A stretch of DNA of 64,000 nt from Lithobates sylvaticus (GCA_028564925.1 CM053026.1:127621150-127685149), one strand, 5' to 3'; positions 32,401 through 43,168 are shown, numbered from the stretch's first letter. Numbers and translations are program-made. The notes: generated from the letters alone by a model not told the origin.

Positions 32401-35400
32401 ATAGGTGCTTCTGGGAAGAAAATATAGGTCTGTGTGATGGGACTAACACACTTCAAGTCCTATAGGTGCCTCTGGGAACAAAATATATGATCTCTGTGTG
32501 ATGGGACTAACACACTTCAAGTCCTATAGGTGCTTCTGGGAAGAAAATGTAGGTCTGTGTGATGGGACTAACACACTTCAAGTCCTATAGGTGCTTCTGG
32601 GAAGAAAATGTAGGTCTGTGTGATGGGACTAACACACTTCAAGTCCTATAGGTGCTTCTGGGAACAAAATATAGGATCTCTGTGTGATGGGACTAACACA
32701 CTTCAAGTCCTATGGGTGCTTCTGGGAAGAAAATATAGGTCTGTGTGATGGGACTAACACACTTCAAGTCCTATAGGTGCTTCTGGGAAGAAAATGTAGG
32801 TCTGTGTGATGGGACTAACACACTTCAAGTCCTATAGGTGCTTCTGGGAACAAAATATATGATCTCTGTGTGATGGGACTAACACACTTCAAGTCCTATA
32901 GGTGCTTCTGGGAAGAAAATATAGGTCTGTGTGATGGGACTAACACACTTCAAGTCCTATAGGTGCCTCTGGGAACAAAATATATGATCTCTGTGTGATG
33001 GGACTAACACACTTTAAGTCCTATAGGTGCTTCTGGGAAGAAAATGTAGGTCTGTGTGATGGGACTAACACACTTCAAGTCCTATAGGTGCTTCTGGGAA
33101 GAAAATGTAGGTCTGTGTGATGGGACTAACACACTTCAAGTCCTATAGGTGCTTCTGGGAACAAAATATAGGATCTCTGTGTGATGGGACTAACACACTT
33201 CAAGTCCTATGGGTGCTTCTGGGAAGAAAATATAGGTCTGTGTGATGGGACTAACACACTTCAAGTCCTATAGGTGCTTCTGGGAAGAAAATATAGGTCT
33301 GTGTGATGGGACTAACACACTTCAAGTCCTATAGGTGCTTCTGGGAACAAAATATATGATCTCTGTGTGATGGGACTAACACACTTCAAGTCCTATGGGT
33401 GCTTCTGGGAAGAAAATATAGGTCTGTGTGATGGGACTAACACACTTCAAGTCCTATAGGTGCTTCTGGGAACAAAATATATGATCTCTGTGTGATGGGA
33501 CTAACACACTTCAAGTCCTATAGGTGCTTCTGGGAAGAAAATGTAGGTCTGTGTGATGGGACTAACACACTTCAAGTCATATAGGTGCTTCTGGGAACAA
33601 AATATATGATCTCTGTGTGATGGGACTAACACACTTCAAGTCCTATAGGTGCTTCTGGGAAGAAAATATAGGTCTGTGTGATGGGACTAACACACTTCAA
33701 GTCCTATAGGTGCCTCTGGGAACAAAATATATGATCTCTGTGTGATGGGACTAACACACTTCAAGTCCTATAGGTGCTTCTGGGAAGAAAATGTAGGTCT
33801 GTGTGATGGGACTAACACACTTCAAGTCCTATAGGTGCTTCTGGGAACAAAATATATGATCTCTGTGTGATGGGACTAACACACTTCAAGTCCTATGGGT
33901 GCTTCTGGGAAGAAAATATAGGTCTGTGTGATGGGACTAACACACTTCAAGTCCTATAGGTGCTTCTGGGAACAAAATATATGATCTCTGTGTGATGGGA
34001 CTAACACACTTCAAGTCCTATAGGTGCTTCTGGGAAGAAAATGTAGGTCTGTGTGATGGGACCAACACACTTCAAGTCCTATAGGTGCTTCTGGGAAGAA
34101 AATGTAGGTCTGTGTGATGGGACTAACACACTTCAAGTCCTATAGGTGCTTCTGGGAACAAAATATAGGATCTCTGTGTGATGGGACTAACACACTTCAA
34201 GTCCTATGGGTGCTTCTGGGAAGAAAATATAGGTCTGTGTGATGGGACTAACACACTTCAAGTCCTATAGGTGCTTCTGGGAAGAAAATGTAGGTCTGTG
34301 TGATGGGACTAACACACTTCAAGTCCTATAGGTGCTTCTGGGAACAAAATATATGATCTCTGTGTGATGGGACTAACACACTTCAAGTCCTATAGGTGCT
34401 TCTGGGAAGAAAATATAGGTCTGTGTGATGGGACTAACACACTTCAAGTCCTATAGGTGCCTCTGGGAACAAAATATATGATCTCTGTGTGATGGGACTA
34501 ACACACTTCAAGTCCTATAGGTGCTTCTGGGAAGAAAATGTAGGTCTGTGTGATGGGACTAACACACTTCAAGTCCTATAGGTGCTTCTGGGAAGAAAAT
34601 GTAGGTCTGTGTGATGGGACTAACACACTTAAAGTCCTATAGGTGCTTCTGGGAACAAAATATAGGATCTCTGTGTGATGGGACTAACACACTTCAAGTC
34701 CTATGGGTGCTTCTGGGAAGAAAATATAGGTCTGTGTGATGGGACTAACACACTTCAAGTCCTATAGGTGCTTCTGGGAAGAAAATATAGGTCTGTGTGA
34801 TGGGACTAACACACTTCAAGTCCTATAGGTGCTTCTGGGAACAAAATATATGATCTCTGTGTGATGGGACTAACACACTTCAAGTCCTATGGGTGCTTCT
34901 GGGAAGAAAATATAGGTCTGTGTGATGGGACTAACACACTTCAAGTCCTATAGGTGCTTCTGGGAACAAAATATATGATCTCTGTGTGATGGGACTAACA
35001 CACTTCAAGTCCTATAGGTGCTTCTGGGAAGAAAATGTAGGTCTGTGTGATGGGACTAACACACTTCAAGTCATATAGGTGCTTCTGGGAACAAAATATA
35101 TGATCTCTGTGTGATGGGACTAACACACTTCAAGTCCTATAGGTGCTTCTGGGAAGAAAATATAGGTCTGTGTGATGGGACTAACACACTTCAAGTCCTA
35201 TAGGTGCCTCTGGGAACAAAATATATGATCTCTGTGTGATGGGACTAACACACTTCAAGTCCTATAGGTGCTTCTGGGAAGAAAATGTAGGTCTGTGTGA
35301 TGGGACTAACACACTTCAAGTCCTATAGGTGCTTCTGGGAACAAAATATATGATCTCTGTGTGATGGGACTAACACACTTCAAGTCCTATAGGTGCTTCT

Positions 35401-35830
35401 GGGAAGAAAATATAGGTCTGTGTGATGGGACTAACACACTTCAAGTCCTATAGGTGCCTCTGGGAACAAAATATATGATCTCTGTGTGATGGGACTAACA
35501 CACTTCAAGTCCTATAGGTGCTTCTGGGAAGAAAATGTAGGTCTGTGTGATGGGACTAACACACTTCAAGTCCTATAGGTGCTTCTGGGAAGAAAATGTA
35601 GGTCTGTGTGATGGGACTAACACACTTCAAGTCCTATAGGTGCTTCTGGGAAGAAAATATAGGTCTGTGTGATGGGACTAACACACTTCAAGTCCTATAG
35701 GTGCTTCTGGGAACAAAATATATGATCTCTGTGTGATGGGACTAACACACTTCAAGTCCTATAGGTGCTTCTGGGAAGAAAATATAGGTCTGTGTGATGG
35801 GACTAACACACTTCAAGTCCTATAGGTGCT
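26498..35830. repeat. 61/64-bp satellite, subfamily C, with ~3,180-bp higher-order repeats
   Basis: About 150 monomers built on GATGGGACTAACACACTTCA and AGTCCTATAGGTGCTTCTGG. A 64-bp form (AACAAAATATATGATCTCTG) and a 61-bp form (AAGAAAATGTAGGTCTG) mostly alternate. On top of this, about 27,000-30,180 matches 30,181-33,360 with a shift of 3,180 bp and only a handful of differences, and the match runs on to about 33,840. The 34,100-35,280 part is a further partial copy. On the transposase strand each monomer has ATTTTCTTCCCAG or ATTTTGTTCCCAG. No coding content. Confidence 0.95.
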
Positions 35831-36150
35831 TCTGGGAACACAATATAGGAGCTCTGCCTGCCACGAACACACTACAAGTCCTATAGGTGCTTCTGGGAAC
35901 AAAATATAGGAGCTCTGCCTGCCTGCCACGAACACACTACAAGTCCTATAGGTGCTTCTGGGAACAAAATATAGGAGCTCTGCCTGCCTGCCACGAACAC
36001 ACTACAAGTCCTATAGGTGCTCCTGGGAACAAAATATAGGAGCTCTGCCTGCCTGCCACGAACACACTACAAGTCCTATAGGTGCTTCTGGGAACAAAAT
36101 ACAGGAGCTCTGTTTGCTGCCAGTGCCTGCCTGCCACGAACACACTACAA
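35831..36150. repeat. 61-65-bp satellite, subfamily D
   Basis: Five variant monomers at the promoter-side edge, sharing AAGTCCTATAGGTGCTTCTG with subfamily C but carrying GAGCTCTGCCTGCCTGCCAC and CGAACACACTAC in place of the GATGGGAC block. The outermost is disrupted. GAGCTCTG links it to subfamily B, so B, C and D share an ancestor. Confidence 0.9.
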
Positions 36151-36240
36151 GCCCCTCTTTCTAAATCAATCTTTCTAAATGAATCTATCTAACTCAATCT
36201 CTCTAAGTAAATCTCTCTAACTAACTAAATCCAGCAGAGT
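36151..36240. repeat. short TCTAACTAAATC-type tandem stretch
   Basis: A degenerate repeat of TCTCTCTAA(C/G)TAAATC-like units of about 15 bp between the satellite and the promoter region. If the TATA box is used, this stretch would be in the 5' leader. Confidence 0.6.
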
Positions 36241-36299
36241 GACACAGAACGATCCTGCTCTATCTACGCCGGAACAGCATGTGACCGGCGCAGACGGCG

Positions 36300-36450
36300 T
36301 GGCGGCCTTTTATAAGAGGGGGCGTGTATTAAAGCCCCTGAGCTGTAATTGGCTACAGGCGTCCTGCCTGTAGCCAATTATGGCTCTTCGAGTTTCCGGT
36401 GCTGTGATTGGCCAAGCATGCGGGGTCACAGTGCATGCTTGGCCAATCAT
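36300..36450 (-). promoter_or_regulatory. candidate transposase promoter (TATA plus CCAAT boxes)
   Basis: On the minus strand a TATA box, CTTATAAAAGG, sits at about 36306-36316. CCAAT boxes lie upstream in both orientations: within 36346-36380 and 36406-36448. The nearest is roughly 40 bp upstream of the TATA box, the usual spacing for NF-Y sites. Transcription would start near 36280 and run toward the transposase 11.3 kb away. A similar CCAAT palindrome arrangement is kept in the related element end at 51029-51140. Confidence 0.55.
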
Positions 36451-36609
36451 CAGCCAGCAATGCCCTGCGTGGCCGCGCCGGCCGCAATGCATTGCGGGGC
36501 CGCTCGCATCACACGAATGTGATGCGAACGGCCCAAATAGTTCTGGGCTCGCCGATCGAGCGAACGCCCGGTGCTCGATGCGAACATGGGTTCGCATCGA
36601 GCACCGGGC
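36346..36609. repeat. cluster of five palindromes at the hAT right end
   Basis: Perfect arms in order: 15 bp (36346-36360 with 36366-36380), 15 bp (36406-36420 with 36434-36448), a 16-bp palindrome CCGCAATGCATTGCGG (36482-36497), 10 bp (36504-36513 with 36518-36527) and 20 bp (36566-36585 with 36590-36609). The last lies 9 bp from the element's tip. Subterminal motifs of hAT elements bind transposase, so these could be binding sites, promoter elements or both. Confidence 0.85.
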
Positions 36610-36618
36610 CCATCCCTA

Positions 36619-36626
36619 GTTGTCAC
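36619..36626. repeat. right target-site duplication GTTGTCAC
   Basis: Identical to 19439-19446; an 8-bp duplication is the hallmark of hAT integration. Confidence 0.92.
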
Positions 36627-37560
36627 TAGAACAAATAGAGAGTGTGAATCTCCCTAGTAGGGACACAGGCAGCAGTACAATCCTGACATGCAATTTCACC
36701 CCTTACCCCTCTATTCAAAACATAAAAAATGGCTTTAGATATACTTCATGTGAAAGTTTATATGAATCTTAAATTAACTGTGCTTATGATGAATAATTAA
36801 ATAGGCAAAGATTTCATCTCTGTAAAAGTGCATGCTAAAACAATTTAAAAATGCCAGCAGATAAATTGATGTGCAAATATCAACTTTTACTGTAAACAGT
36901 AAACTTGGCTCTATCCACTCGTAAGACTCCCTGTTGGCCCTTAATATAATGTTCTGCTTCACTGACCAACAGAAAGGCTTTGAAGCTGGAAGGGTGTAGG
37001 ACCAAGTTTTTTCTGTAAAAATTGAGTTTGCAAATATTTACAGATGCCTATAGTTTTGGATATACTGATTTTCACTTGCAGTTTGCTATAATGTGTGCAG
37101 CTGCAAACAACATCTAGCAATTACTCTTCCCATAGAATAACAGTATAAAACAATACAATAAGCACACTAAAACTGCAGAATACACATCAAAATATGTATG
37201 TTCAAGAATCAAAGTATCAATAAATCTACTGAAAATTAACTTTGGTATACTGGAGGATTGACCCTCTGGCTTCGCTATAAGGTAGGGAAGTGGAGTGGTT
37301 TAGGGAAAATTACAAAGCTTTGTTTTTAGTACCAGTAGCGCCAACAATTCCTACATTTTTACCAACTGGATGTATTAATAGGGAAGCTTTTTGCAGTTCC
37401 AACAACAAATCGGAAAGAAGAGCAAGAACTGCCTGACATTTCAAATGTGCTAATTGTAACTGCACTAACATTTGGCTCTTAAAGTGAAGTAGTTTAAGTA
37501 AACAGTTAAGTGTTACAACCATGTTGTTACTTTGCCAATCCAAGGCAAAGTGACACAATG
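36627..37560. other. no recognisable feature
   Basis: AT-rich DNA outside the hAT element, without supported genes or repeats. Confidence 0.5.
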
Positions 37561-37738
37561 AGGTTGATTTACTAAAACTGGAGAGTGCAAAATCTGGTGC
37601 AGCTCTGCATAGAAACCAATCAGCTTTCAGGTTTTTTTGTCAAAGCATAATTGAACAATCTGAAGTTAAAAGCTGATTGGTTACCATGCACAGCTGCACC
37701 AGATTCTGAATGCTCCCATTTTAGCAAATCTCCACCAA
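37561..37738. mobile_element. hairpin MITE
   Basis: Arms of about 65 bp, from GGTTGATTTACTAAAACTGG and, on the other strand from the right, GGTGGAGATTTGCTAAAATG. They share the blocks TCTGGTGCAGCT and ACCAATCAGCTT. Moderate divergence between arms suggests some age. I recall this as a dispersed frog repeat. A C run of about 20 follows at 37751-37770. Confidence 0.75.
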
Positions 37739-37836
37739 AGGTGTCTTACTACCCCCCCCCCCCCCCCCCGACTCACTTACACTCACCTTCCCTGCACTGC
37801 CATTCCACCATGATGCTGTGAGAGTCAACACACAAC

Positions 37837-38198
37837 GGGCGGCACAGTGGTGTAGTGATTAGCACTCTCACCTAGCAGTAAGAAGGGTCGCTGGTTCGAA
37901 TCCAAACCACAACACTACCTGCCTGGAGTTTGCATGTTCTCCCTGTGCCTGCGTGGGTTTCCTCCGGGTATTCTGGTTTCCTCCCACAATCCAAAGACAT
38001 GCAGGTAGGTTAATTGGCTTCTGTCCAAAAAATTGGCCCTAGTATATGAATGGGGACCTTGGATTGTGGGCTCCTTGAGGGTAGGGACCGATGTGAGTGT
38101 GCAATGTACAGGGATAGGGACAGTTGTAGACACTAGCTCAGGTTGAACTGGATGGACTGGTGTCTTTATTCAACCTTACTAACTATGAAACTATGAAT
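37837..38198 (+). mobile_element. tRNA-derived SINE
   Basis: Begins GGGCGGCACAGTGGTGTAGT. An A-box-like TAGTGATTAGCAC and a perfect B box GGTTCGAATCC (about 37891-37901) mark a tRNA-type RNA polymerase III promoter. The body contains the CTCCCTGTGCCTGCGTGGGT and CTCCGGGTATTCTGGTTTCC segments common to a widespread vertebrate SINE group. The 3' end is a short repeat of ACTATGAA, as in tails shared with partner LINEs. Confidence 0.8.
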
Positions 38199-38199
38199 A

Positions 38200-38576
38200 A
38201 TATTGGTGTTTTGTCAGATGTGGGAATTTACATTGTATTCTATATCAGGTGACAGGAGCACTGCATCCTGGGAGGAGTTCACATACAAGAAATAAAAGAT
38301 ATTTGCAATGGAGCTTACATCTAGAAAAGCAAGACCACTGTACTTTATTTCTTTGAATAGCAGAATTAATTTTTTTCCAGTGGAGTGGTTTTAGTGGTTT
38401 CAACTGCATATGTTTTAAATGGTTTTACCACTTACAAATATAAATTAAATGCAAAAAAATTGCAAACTATAATGTAATTATATGGGTATGTATTACTATT
38501 CCTACATATGATCATATATGTATTTAAATATGTATTGTAATTGTTCTTGTGCATATGCAGTACCATAAAAACTCTA
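38200..38576. other. no recognisable feature
   Basis: AT-rich DNA; nothing supported. Confidence 0.5.
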
Positions 38577-39004
38577 AAGCCCCATACACACGGTCGGACT
38601 TTTTCATGGATTCTGTCCGATCGGACAATGTTGTTGAAAAATCAGACCGTGTGTATGCACCATCGGACAGTGTACGTCGGATTGTCCGACGGACAAAGTC
38701 TTATCTCCTGCTGGATAGATTTGCCGACAACCCGGTCCAATCACACCAAATCCGATCGTGTGTACGGTTGTCCGACCGGACAAAGTGCTACGCATGCTCA
38801 GATCACATTACAAGACCAAAGCTATTGGCTACTAGCCTCTACGTAGTCCCGTCGTAGGCAACAAACGTCACCACGTTCAGAATGATCGGATTTTCCGACA
38901 ACTTTGTCCGACCGTGTGTACGCAAAACCAACATCAGACAAAGTATGACGGACAGGATCCGACCGACCTGGTCCGCGGATTGTCCGACCGTGTGTATGGG
39001 GCTT
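38577..39004. mobile_element. MITE with AAGCCCCATACACACGG termini
   Basis: Inverted termini AAGCCCCATACACACGGTCG and CGGTCGGACA-type subterminal motifs pair with the right end CCGTGTGTATGGGGCTT. TA stands on both sides; reading the duplication as TAA/TTA is imperfect, so Tc1/mariner or Harbinger origin is open. Repeated internal TTGTCCGAC motifs and non-coding interior. Confidence 0.8.
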
Positions 39005-39029
39005 TACACTCACCATGAATAAAGAATGA

Positions 39030-39423
39030 ATGTCATCATGGAGGAGTGGAAGAGGACTACGGTGGCAACCTGTGAAGCTCTGGTGAACTCCATGCCCAAG
39101 AGGGTTAAAGCAATGCTGAAAAATAAATAGTGGCCACACAAAATATTAACACTTTGGGCCCAATTTGGATATTTTCACTTAGGGGTGTACTCACTTGTTG
39201 CCAGCGGTTTAGACATTAATGGTTGTGTGTTGAGTTATTTTGAGGGGACAGCAAATTTACACTGTTATACAAGCTATACACTACTTTATATTGTAGCAAA
39301 GTGTCATTTCTTCAGTGTTGTCACATAAAAATAATAAATATAATACAAATATTAAATAAAATATTAATATTAATAAAATATTTACAAAAATGTGAGGGGT
39401 GTACTCACTTTTGTGAGATACCG
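39030..39423 (+). pseudogene. 3' end of a Tc1 transposon, truncated
   Basis: The start encodes the last residues of a Tc1 transposase, read MEEWKRTTVATCEALVNSMP, followed by the 3' untranslated part and the terminal sequence TGTACTCACTTTTGTGAGAT ending at 39423 next to TA. It is the same family as 48820-50860 in the opposite orientation. The 5' three quarters are absent; the left edge lies near the preceding MITE. Confidence 0.85.
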
Positions 39424-39425
39424 TA

Positions 39426-40017
39426 TAAATATAGAGAGAAGGGGATTGTCTAAATTATTTATGGAAGCATAAGCTTTTAGGTGCATAAACAGTGCAGAAG
39501 ACAAAGCACATCAGAGACAATAGTGAATTGCTCCAGTTTCTTGTGCAGCTAAATTCTACCCTTGGCTCCTGAGCCTCCTGGTCAGCATTTGGCAGTCATG
39601 ATAACAGCTATAGTCTGAGTTAGTCATTACAATTCCCTAAATATGAATCACATTATTCCATAACTACTCGTTTTGTGACCTTTTAGAAATGCCAAGAAGT
39701 ATTTTTTATAATGTTACTGTCAGAGTATAGAAAAGATCTGTTTGTTGTAGCTGGAAAATGGGATGTTGGAGGGTGCAATGACAGCATTTCTGGCCATGTT
39801 CTGACAATGTTCAGTTGTTAGTTTGGGGCCCAAAAAAGTAATATAGTATCATTTATGGCAGATATTAGTACAAACAAGGCTTGTTTTTCCTCTCAGTTTT
39901 ATTAAATACAGTGGGCCACATAAAAATGGATGGATTAGTTGCATATAAAGATCAGATTCTCTCTTTTATGAATTCAATTTAAATAAAGCAATAAAGATAC
40001 TCTGATTGGTCTCTATG
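39426..40017. other. no recognisable feature
   Basis: AT-rich DNA; nothing supported. Confidence 0.5.
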
Positions 40018-40025
40018 GGCAGCAG

Positions 40026-41048
40026 CAGTGCCGATCCTGACCTCCCTGGGGCCCTAAGCAAAATTCTGCTAAGGGGCCCTCTACTTGATCCGTGATGCCG
40101 TGAGCTATGTAAACCATTTGCCATTGCCACACAGTCTCACCTGACACTTCAGTGCTCCCAAAACAATCCTCCCTCCTTTAAACAAAACAGTCAAAGAATA
40201 AGTACAACAATATAGAACAGAATGAGGTCCTCAGAGAGCCCTCCTTACACCAGGGTCCTCAGAGAGCCCCTCCTTACACCAAGGTCCCCAGAGAGCCCCC
40301 CTTACACAAGGGTCCCCAGACAGCCCCCCTTAAATCAGTGTCCTCAGAGAGTCTCCCCCTACATCAGGGTCCCCAGAGAGCCTTCCCCTACATTAGGGTC
40401 CCCAGAGAGCCCCCCTTACATCAGGGTCCCTAGAGAGCCTCCTCCTACATTAGGGTCCCCATAGAGCCTCCCTTTACATCAGGGTCCCCAGAGAGCCCCC
40501 CTCTTACATTAGTGTCCCCAGAGGCCCCCTTCCTTACATTAGTGTCCCCAGAACCCCCCCCCTCTTACATTTGGGCCCCCAAACAGCTGACTCCCCCCCT
40601 TGCAGAGGTTCCCCTGTACCTGGCTGGTGGAGGTGGGAGGCAGCGATCGGCAGCTATATTGTGTTCACAGGCAGGGGGATCTCCCTGGGGCTAGTAGTTC
40701 TATCTCCGAATGTATACAGCGGAGAGGGGAGGGGCCTCTGACCCGGGCATCAGCAACAGTGTTCAAGCAGACTGAAAGTGAAACTGATACCTGCCCGGGT
40801 CAGAGGCCCCTCCCTTCTCTTCTCCACTGTATACACTGAGAGTACTACAAACCCCAGGGAGATCCCGCTGCCCACTCAGGCACCATAGAGCTGCCAATCG
40901 CCACCTTCCACCTCCTCCCACCTCTCCTCACTGCACTCTAAACGGCCAGCCAGAGGTGCAGGGGGGGATGCTGGGTCTTGGGGGCCCCCCCACAGCGGCG
41001 GGGCCCTAAGCAGCTTGCATAGTGTGCCTATAGGGCCGATCGGCTCTG
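40026..41048. mobile_element. non-autonomous hAT element with minisatellite and hairpin
   Basis: Termini CAGTGCCGATCCTGACC and GGGCCGATCGGCTCTG are inverted repeats, and GGCAGCAG lies on both sides (40018-40025, 41049-41056), an exact 8-bp duplication. Both ends share the GGGGCCCTAAGCA motif. A minisatellite of about 27-30 bp on TCAGGGTCCCCAGAGAGCCC fills 40225-40580. A long hairpin follows at about 40665-40875, with arms sharing CTGACCCGGGCA/TGCCCGGGTCAG. The open frames across the minisatellite are artefacts. Confidence 0.85.
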
Positions 41049-41309
41049 GGCAGCAGCACAGACAACTCTCTATTCTCCCAATTTTTACATGGGATCTTTT
41101 AAATAGTTTTACTGATACTGGTAGTGTAGAAACAATCATGTTACTTTAAGGTAAAATAGAGAATCGTGGAATCAATCACCCACCTTTGAAAAATTGCAGT
41201 TCTTTGCTGTGTTATGATCGATTTATTAACTTTGACACCAATTTGAAGATCCATGCTGTGCCGGCAATATCTGAATGAATGAATGAATGACACATACATA
41301 CATTAAAAT

Positions 41310-41860
41310 TCAGATTTGTCACATGGAAAAAGTAAGTACATCCCCACATTTGCCACTAATTAAAACCCATTAAAATTAGAATTAGATTTCCCAGATTAGA
41401 TGCCAATAATTAAAACCTCCTTAGGGCGTATGCAAGTGCAACCTGTCTACAATCAGAAAGCAATTGAAATTTAACCTGCATGAGAGGTGTACCAGCAAAA
41501 AAGCTTTTGCTGCTCGAAAAGATCATTGCAGCAAGACTACAGTCTACTGTTGAATGCATAGGAAAATGCCAGGCCTTCTTGGACAATGTGCTGTGGATTG
41601 ATGAATCAGAGATGGAGTTGTTTGTAACAATAACAGTAGTTTGTTGAAAACCAGATATAGCATTTCAGTAGACAAGCCTCATAAAGAAAAGTGAAGCATG
41701 GTGGTGGAAATGCTATGGTTTGGGGTTGTTTTGCTGCTTCAGGGCCTGGACAGCTTTATCGAGTCCTCTATTAATTCTGTATCATATCAAAGTATGCTTG
41801 ATGAGAATGTAAGCCCCTCTATCTACAAATTAAACCAGAAATGGATCTCTGAACACAATA
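41310..41860 (+). pseudogene. Tc1/mariner transposase relic
   Basis: Scattered translation in more than one frame matches Tc1 transposase: a WIDESE segment near 41593 (first catalytic D region) and, near 41698, GGNAMVWGCFAASGPGQL-like text spread over two frames. The rest is decayed, without a long open frame, and terminal repeats were not found. It is an older family than the CAGTATCTCAC Tc1 here. Confidence 0.6.
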
Positions 41861-43137
41861 ATGATTGTGTATTGAGACAATCCCTGCACTGACTGTTCTC
41901 GCCAAATCGGCCTCCAATTTTTCAGGAGTTTGGAAACTATGTTTTCAGTGACTACTGGTTAATCCTGTGTTACCTATCTGGTTGACATTCTGATTTACTC
42001 ACAATCCTTGGCTGACCACAACAATTGTGTCAAAGCAGTCTTGGCCAAGCTCCCAGAGCACTCTCTCTATGCAAAATTAGAGAAACGTATCTTTCATTCA
42101 ACCAAAGTACTGTTGTTAGGATATCATGCAATGGTGATCAGATATGTGAAGCTGCACAGAAGAAATCAGATTACAAATTAAGTGCAAAAAATAATGATGT
42201 ACTAAGTACACAACACAGGTGAGAAACAACATAAAAACAGCAACACAGTATATGACACGAATGAACATGTATTCAAAGTGCAGACCACCTCACTATCTAA
42301 CTAACTAAATAAAATTTATATGCAAACAGGGTATAAGAAGAAATCAGGAAAAGCAAGGCCGGGGGGAATGTGCAAAGAGCAGTGGGTAAAACAGGTCAGG
42401 AACAGGGCAAGAGAGATTCCAGAGGGGGAGCTAAATACCCTCCCTGCAACCAGCATAAGATGAAAATAAATTCCTGGAACCTGCTTCTGGACTTCTGGTG
42501 GATACTGGAACTGCACGCTTCAGGTACATAGACCACAGTACCACCAGAAGGTGTTCCAGATCCAAACACTTACTCCTGGGATATAACAGTTCAGATACTG
42601 GCTTAGTAATGGATCCAGGCTATTTTACAGTAGTCTCTGCCTAAGAACCTACATGCCATCAAAAGCAGTGGCATATACCTATGCTCAGCCACTGATTTCA
42701 CATACATTTTATGTTGCACGGCTCCAGGTGCCCATGTGCATGAGGCCTTGGAGTTACTTTGTCTGATCATTTGGTCAATTATCCTATTACACAATACTAC
42801 CACACATTTTTAAACAGTTTCAGCAACAGGTGTAATGTTTTTAAACTATGTGAATAAAATGTACCTATATTCACACTTTTGACATTATCCACCCTGACCT
42901 GCGTCATGGTTTCTTTTGCTGGTCATCTTGACCTACATGGAAATGTGGAGAAATGTCTATAGGATGGTCTGTACAATAAAAAAATGTATATAGTAAATGC
43001 TGTCAGAAGTAATCAGTACAGACAGTCATCAAAGTACAATATTTTCCACAATAGTTCTCCTTTAAGAAACCAAGTTTTGCTATTCAGCTTTTCAAATAAC
43101 TCACTAATATGTGGCATAAATAATAATAATTGCAAAG

Positions 43138-43138
<1 letters not shown>
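41861..43138. other. no recognisable feature
   Basis: Short chance open frames only. No repeat recognised. Confidence 0.45.

Positions 43139-43168
<30 letters not shown>

Larger units (their letters stand above)
19447..36618 (-). mobile_element. giant full-length hAT transposon with internal satellite
   Basis: A 17,172-bp element bounded by TAGGGATGAGCC and GGCCCATCCCTA (12-bp inverted repeats, one mismatch) and by GTTGTCAC on both sides, an exact 8-bp duplication. Its one gene, a 1,078-codon hAT transposase, is uninterrupted and on the minus strand. About two thirds of its length is 61-65-bp satellite between the candidate promoter at the right end and the gene; two more arrays follow the gene. 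Most hAT elements are about 2.5-5 kb, so this is very long. The exact duplication, open gene and nearly identical satellite units suggest recent insertion or recent homogenisation. Its left end is shared with partial elements at 46476 and 62945. Whether it is mobile cannot be seen. Confidence 0.92.

Noticed and set aside
24926-36150. CRISPR-like array
   Set aside because: Monomers abut with no unique spacers, the host is a vertebrate and no cas gene is present. It is satellite DNA.
24926-36150. Centromeric satellite block
   Set aside because: It lies wholly between intact transposon ends and next to the transposase gene, and it is only 11 kb. Dispersal of the monomer to centromeres cannot be excluded.
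37837-37910. Functional tRNA gene
   Set aside because: The A and B boxes are embedded in a longer SINE body and no cloverleaf with matching acceptor stem can be drawn.
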